Shown: piece by piece, positions 62,756-64,000 of the stretch
Layout: the number at the start of each line of letters is the position of its first letter
How positions within the stretch are numbered: position 1 is the stretch's first letter
Source of the DNA: Polyangiaceae bacterium
Lineage (GTDB): Bacteria > Myxococcota_A > Polyangia > Polyangiales > Polyangiaceae
Direction of reading: 5' to 3'
Assembly: GCA_016719945.1 (NCBI GenBank)
Contig: JADJYE010000030.1
Location: 372,001-436,000 of the forward strand
DNA length: 64,000 bases
Notes under the pieces: model-generated
What the model saw: the letters and a program-made list of their open reading frames with translations, nothing else
Databases searched by the model: none
What the model was told of the DNA's origin: nothing
Translations under genes and position numbers: made by a program

Positions 62756-63826
62756 GTGAACGCGTGGGCCTACCAGTCTGCGCCGGTCGTCACCGCCATG
62801 CCCAGCGCTGGCGTCACGGTCGCCCCGTCGGCGAGCGCGCCGCCGCCGGTGCCCGAGCCTCCGCCGCCGCTCAAGCCGCGCGGGGTCGCCCGAGGCGACG
62901 GCGCCCCTCAGGACGCGCACCTCGCGAGCGGAGACGCGCTCTACGACAAGACCGACTACGCCGCCGCCGAGGAGGCCTACCGCAAGGCGATGCAGCTCGC
63001 CCCCAAGGACCCTGCGCCGATCGTCGGCTTCTCACGCGCGCGGCTCGCCAAGGACTCCGTCCCCGTCGATTTCAACTCGGCGCCCTCGAGCCCGAGCCTC
63101 AAGGGCGTGATCGAAGAGCTCAAGCGGGCCATCAAGCTCGACGACAAGTACGCGCCCGCGCACCTCGAGCTCGGCCGCGCGCTGCTGGTGCAGGGTAAGG
63201 CCGACGTCGCGATGACGTCGATCAAGCGCGCGCTGGAGCTCGACGCGAGCGATCCGGAGGCGCACTCGTCGTTCGGTGTCGCGCTGCTCGCCAAGGGCGA
63301 TCTGGCGGGCGCCACGGTCGCGCTGAAGAAGGCGGCCGATCTCGACCCCGGCGCGGCGCCCCGCCAATCGAACCTCGGGACGGCGCTGCTCGCTTCGGGG
63401 AAGGTGCCAGAGGCGATCGCGGCCTACGAGAAGGCGCTGAAGCTCGCGCCGAACGACCCCGGCACGCTGAACGATCTGGGCACGGCGCACCTCGCCCAGA
63501 GCCAGCCCGACCTCGCGCTGGGGTACCTCGAGAAGGCCGTGAAGCTCGCGCCGAAGCGGGCGACCCTGGTGCAGAACCTCGCCTACGCGCACCACCAGAA
63601 GGGCCAGCTCGACAAGGCGCAGGGGCTGTACGAGGAGGCGATCAAGCTCGATCCGAAGCTCGTCTCGGCCCTCATCAACCTCGGCAACCTGCAGGCGCAG
63701 CGCGGCAAGCTCGCGGAGGCGCGCGCCTTGTTCGACAAGGCGAAGGCCGTCGACCCCAGCGACCCGCGCGTCAAGAGCGCCCTCGCGGACCTCGACGAGC
63801 TCGAGAAGAGCTCGAAGAAGAAGTAG
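62756..63826 (+). CDS. TPR-repeat lipoprotein (start uncertain)
   Basis: At least 356 residues from GTG 62756. In-frame sequence upstream (62699 onward: LLLALLVGCEPSEPSSGG) reads as the end of a lipoprotein signal peptide, with lipobox LLVGC. No ATG or GTG precedes it in frame before the SpoVR stop, so the true start may be a CTG at 62699 or lost to an indel. After a Pro linker, about eight TPR units follow (for example ALYDKTDYAAAEEAYRKAMQ, APAHLELGRALLVQGKADVA, GTLNDLGTAHLAQSQPDLAL). It is a scaffold in the periplasm or at the outer membrane; partner unknown. Confidence 0.8.
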   Translation: MNAWAYQSAPVVTAMPSAGVTVAPSASAPPPVPEPPPPLKPRGVARGDGAPQDAHLASGDALYDKTDYAAAEEAYRKAMQLAPKDPAPIVGFSRARLAKDSVPVDFNSAPSSPSLKGVIEELKRAIKLDDKYAPAHLELGRALLVQGKADVAMTSIKRALELDASDPEAHSSFGVALLAKGDLAGATVALKKAADLDPGAAPRQSNLGTALLASGKVPEAIAAYEKALKLAPNDPGTLNDLGTAHLAQSQPDLALGYLEKAVKLAPKRATLVQNLAYAHHQKGQLDKAQGLYEEAIKLDPKLVSALINLGNLQAQRGKLAEARALFDKAKAVDPSDPRVKSALADLDELEKSSKKK

Positions 63827-63829
63827 GCC

Positions 63830-64000
63830 CTACAGCCCGACGCCCTTCGGAGGCTCTTGAGCGGTGCGGTACGGCGCCACCTCGGGCGGGTTCTCCTTGG
63901 AGGTGACGATGGTGGAGGCCTTGCAGGCGACGACGACCGTCTGCCCTGGGCTCGACCACTGCTTCCACGGGCCCTCTGCGCCCTTCGGCGCGAGCCTCAA
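63830..64000 (-). CDS. C-terminal part of an unknown protein at the right edge
   Basis: An open minus-strand frame enters from the right edge and ends with TAG at 63830-63832. The 56 residues read RLAPKGAEGPWKQWSSPGQT, VVVACKASTIVTSKENPPEV and a Pro-rich tail. High GC in third positions supports coding. No family is recognised and the start lies outside the window. It converges with the TPR lipoprotein gene, only three bases between their stops. Confidence 0.45.
   Translation of the reverse strand: MRLAPKGAEGPWKQWSSPGQTVVVACKASTIVTSKENPPEVAPYRTAQEPPKGVGL

Overview
The window is high-GC, densely coded DNA. It most likely comes from a myxobacterium (Myxococcota, perhaps Polyangiales). This is inferred from three long Cys-repeat lipoproteins with Gly/Ala/Ser-rich linkers, a DUF1566 lipoprotein, a Hanks-type kinase paired with a TPR/PEGA protein, paired PilT-like ATPases, an FHA-GGDEF protein, and DUF444 next to SpoVR. 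No rRNA, tRNA or CRISPR array was seen.

Layout. (1) 1-4338: a nested mobile-element scar. An IS3-family element on the minus strand is split by a 3.2-kb transposon with TGT...ACA ends (497-3707) that carries a Zn-ribbon protein, a DDE transposase and an ExeA/TniB-like ATPase. (2) 4445-13084: a lipoprotein, an NhaA antiporter (two compensating frameshifts), a Cys-repeat lipoprotein, then a Fur/PerR regulator, rubrerythrin, GlpC-like Fe-S protein, DUF3501, thioesterase and RpiA, an apparent peroxide/redox operon. (3) 13094-37580: a defence island. Two near-identical Rpn/PD-(D/E)XK-like genes in direct orientation bracket a class 1 DISARM locus (drmD, drmMI, drmA, drmB, drmC, all minus strand). 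Between drmMI and drmA sit an AAA ATPase with a TOPRIM-like partner, an HNH/DUF222 nuclease, and a plus-strand pair of exported proteins. A divergent HNH protein and a broken ISKra4 transposase lie upstream of drmD. Four copies of a 20-bp palindrome mark this region. (4) 37685-52765: housekeeping and signalling genes: SDR, lipoproteins, TPR-PEGA/kinase pair, two PilT-like ATPases, argH, type 2 IPP isomerase, GAF-like plus CheY pair, FHA-GGDEF, metallophosphoesterase. (5) 52817-64000: glnE, two Cys-repeat lipoproteins, a polysaccharide deacetylase, DUF444-SpoVR, a TPR lipoprotein and a partial gene at the right edge.

How the genes work together. DISARM would modify host DNA through the DrmMI methyltransferase and restrict phage DNA with the DrmA/DrmB/DrmC core and the DrmD helicase. 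The nested AAA/TOPRIM-like pair looks like a second defence module in the same transcript. The Fur-rubrerythrin-GlpC-DUF3501 cluster is a plausible peroxide-defence unit.

Caveat. drmA, drmMI, drmD, nhaA, spoVR, the DDE transposase and the ISKra4 transposase all carry frame breaks. Several are one-base changes in C/G runs, and those in nhaA compensate each other. This pattern fits residual sequencing indels at least as well as true pseudogenes, so the 'broken' state of the otherwise conserved genes should be treated as unproven.
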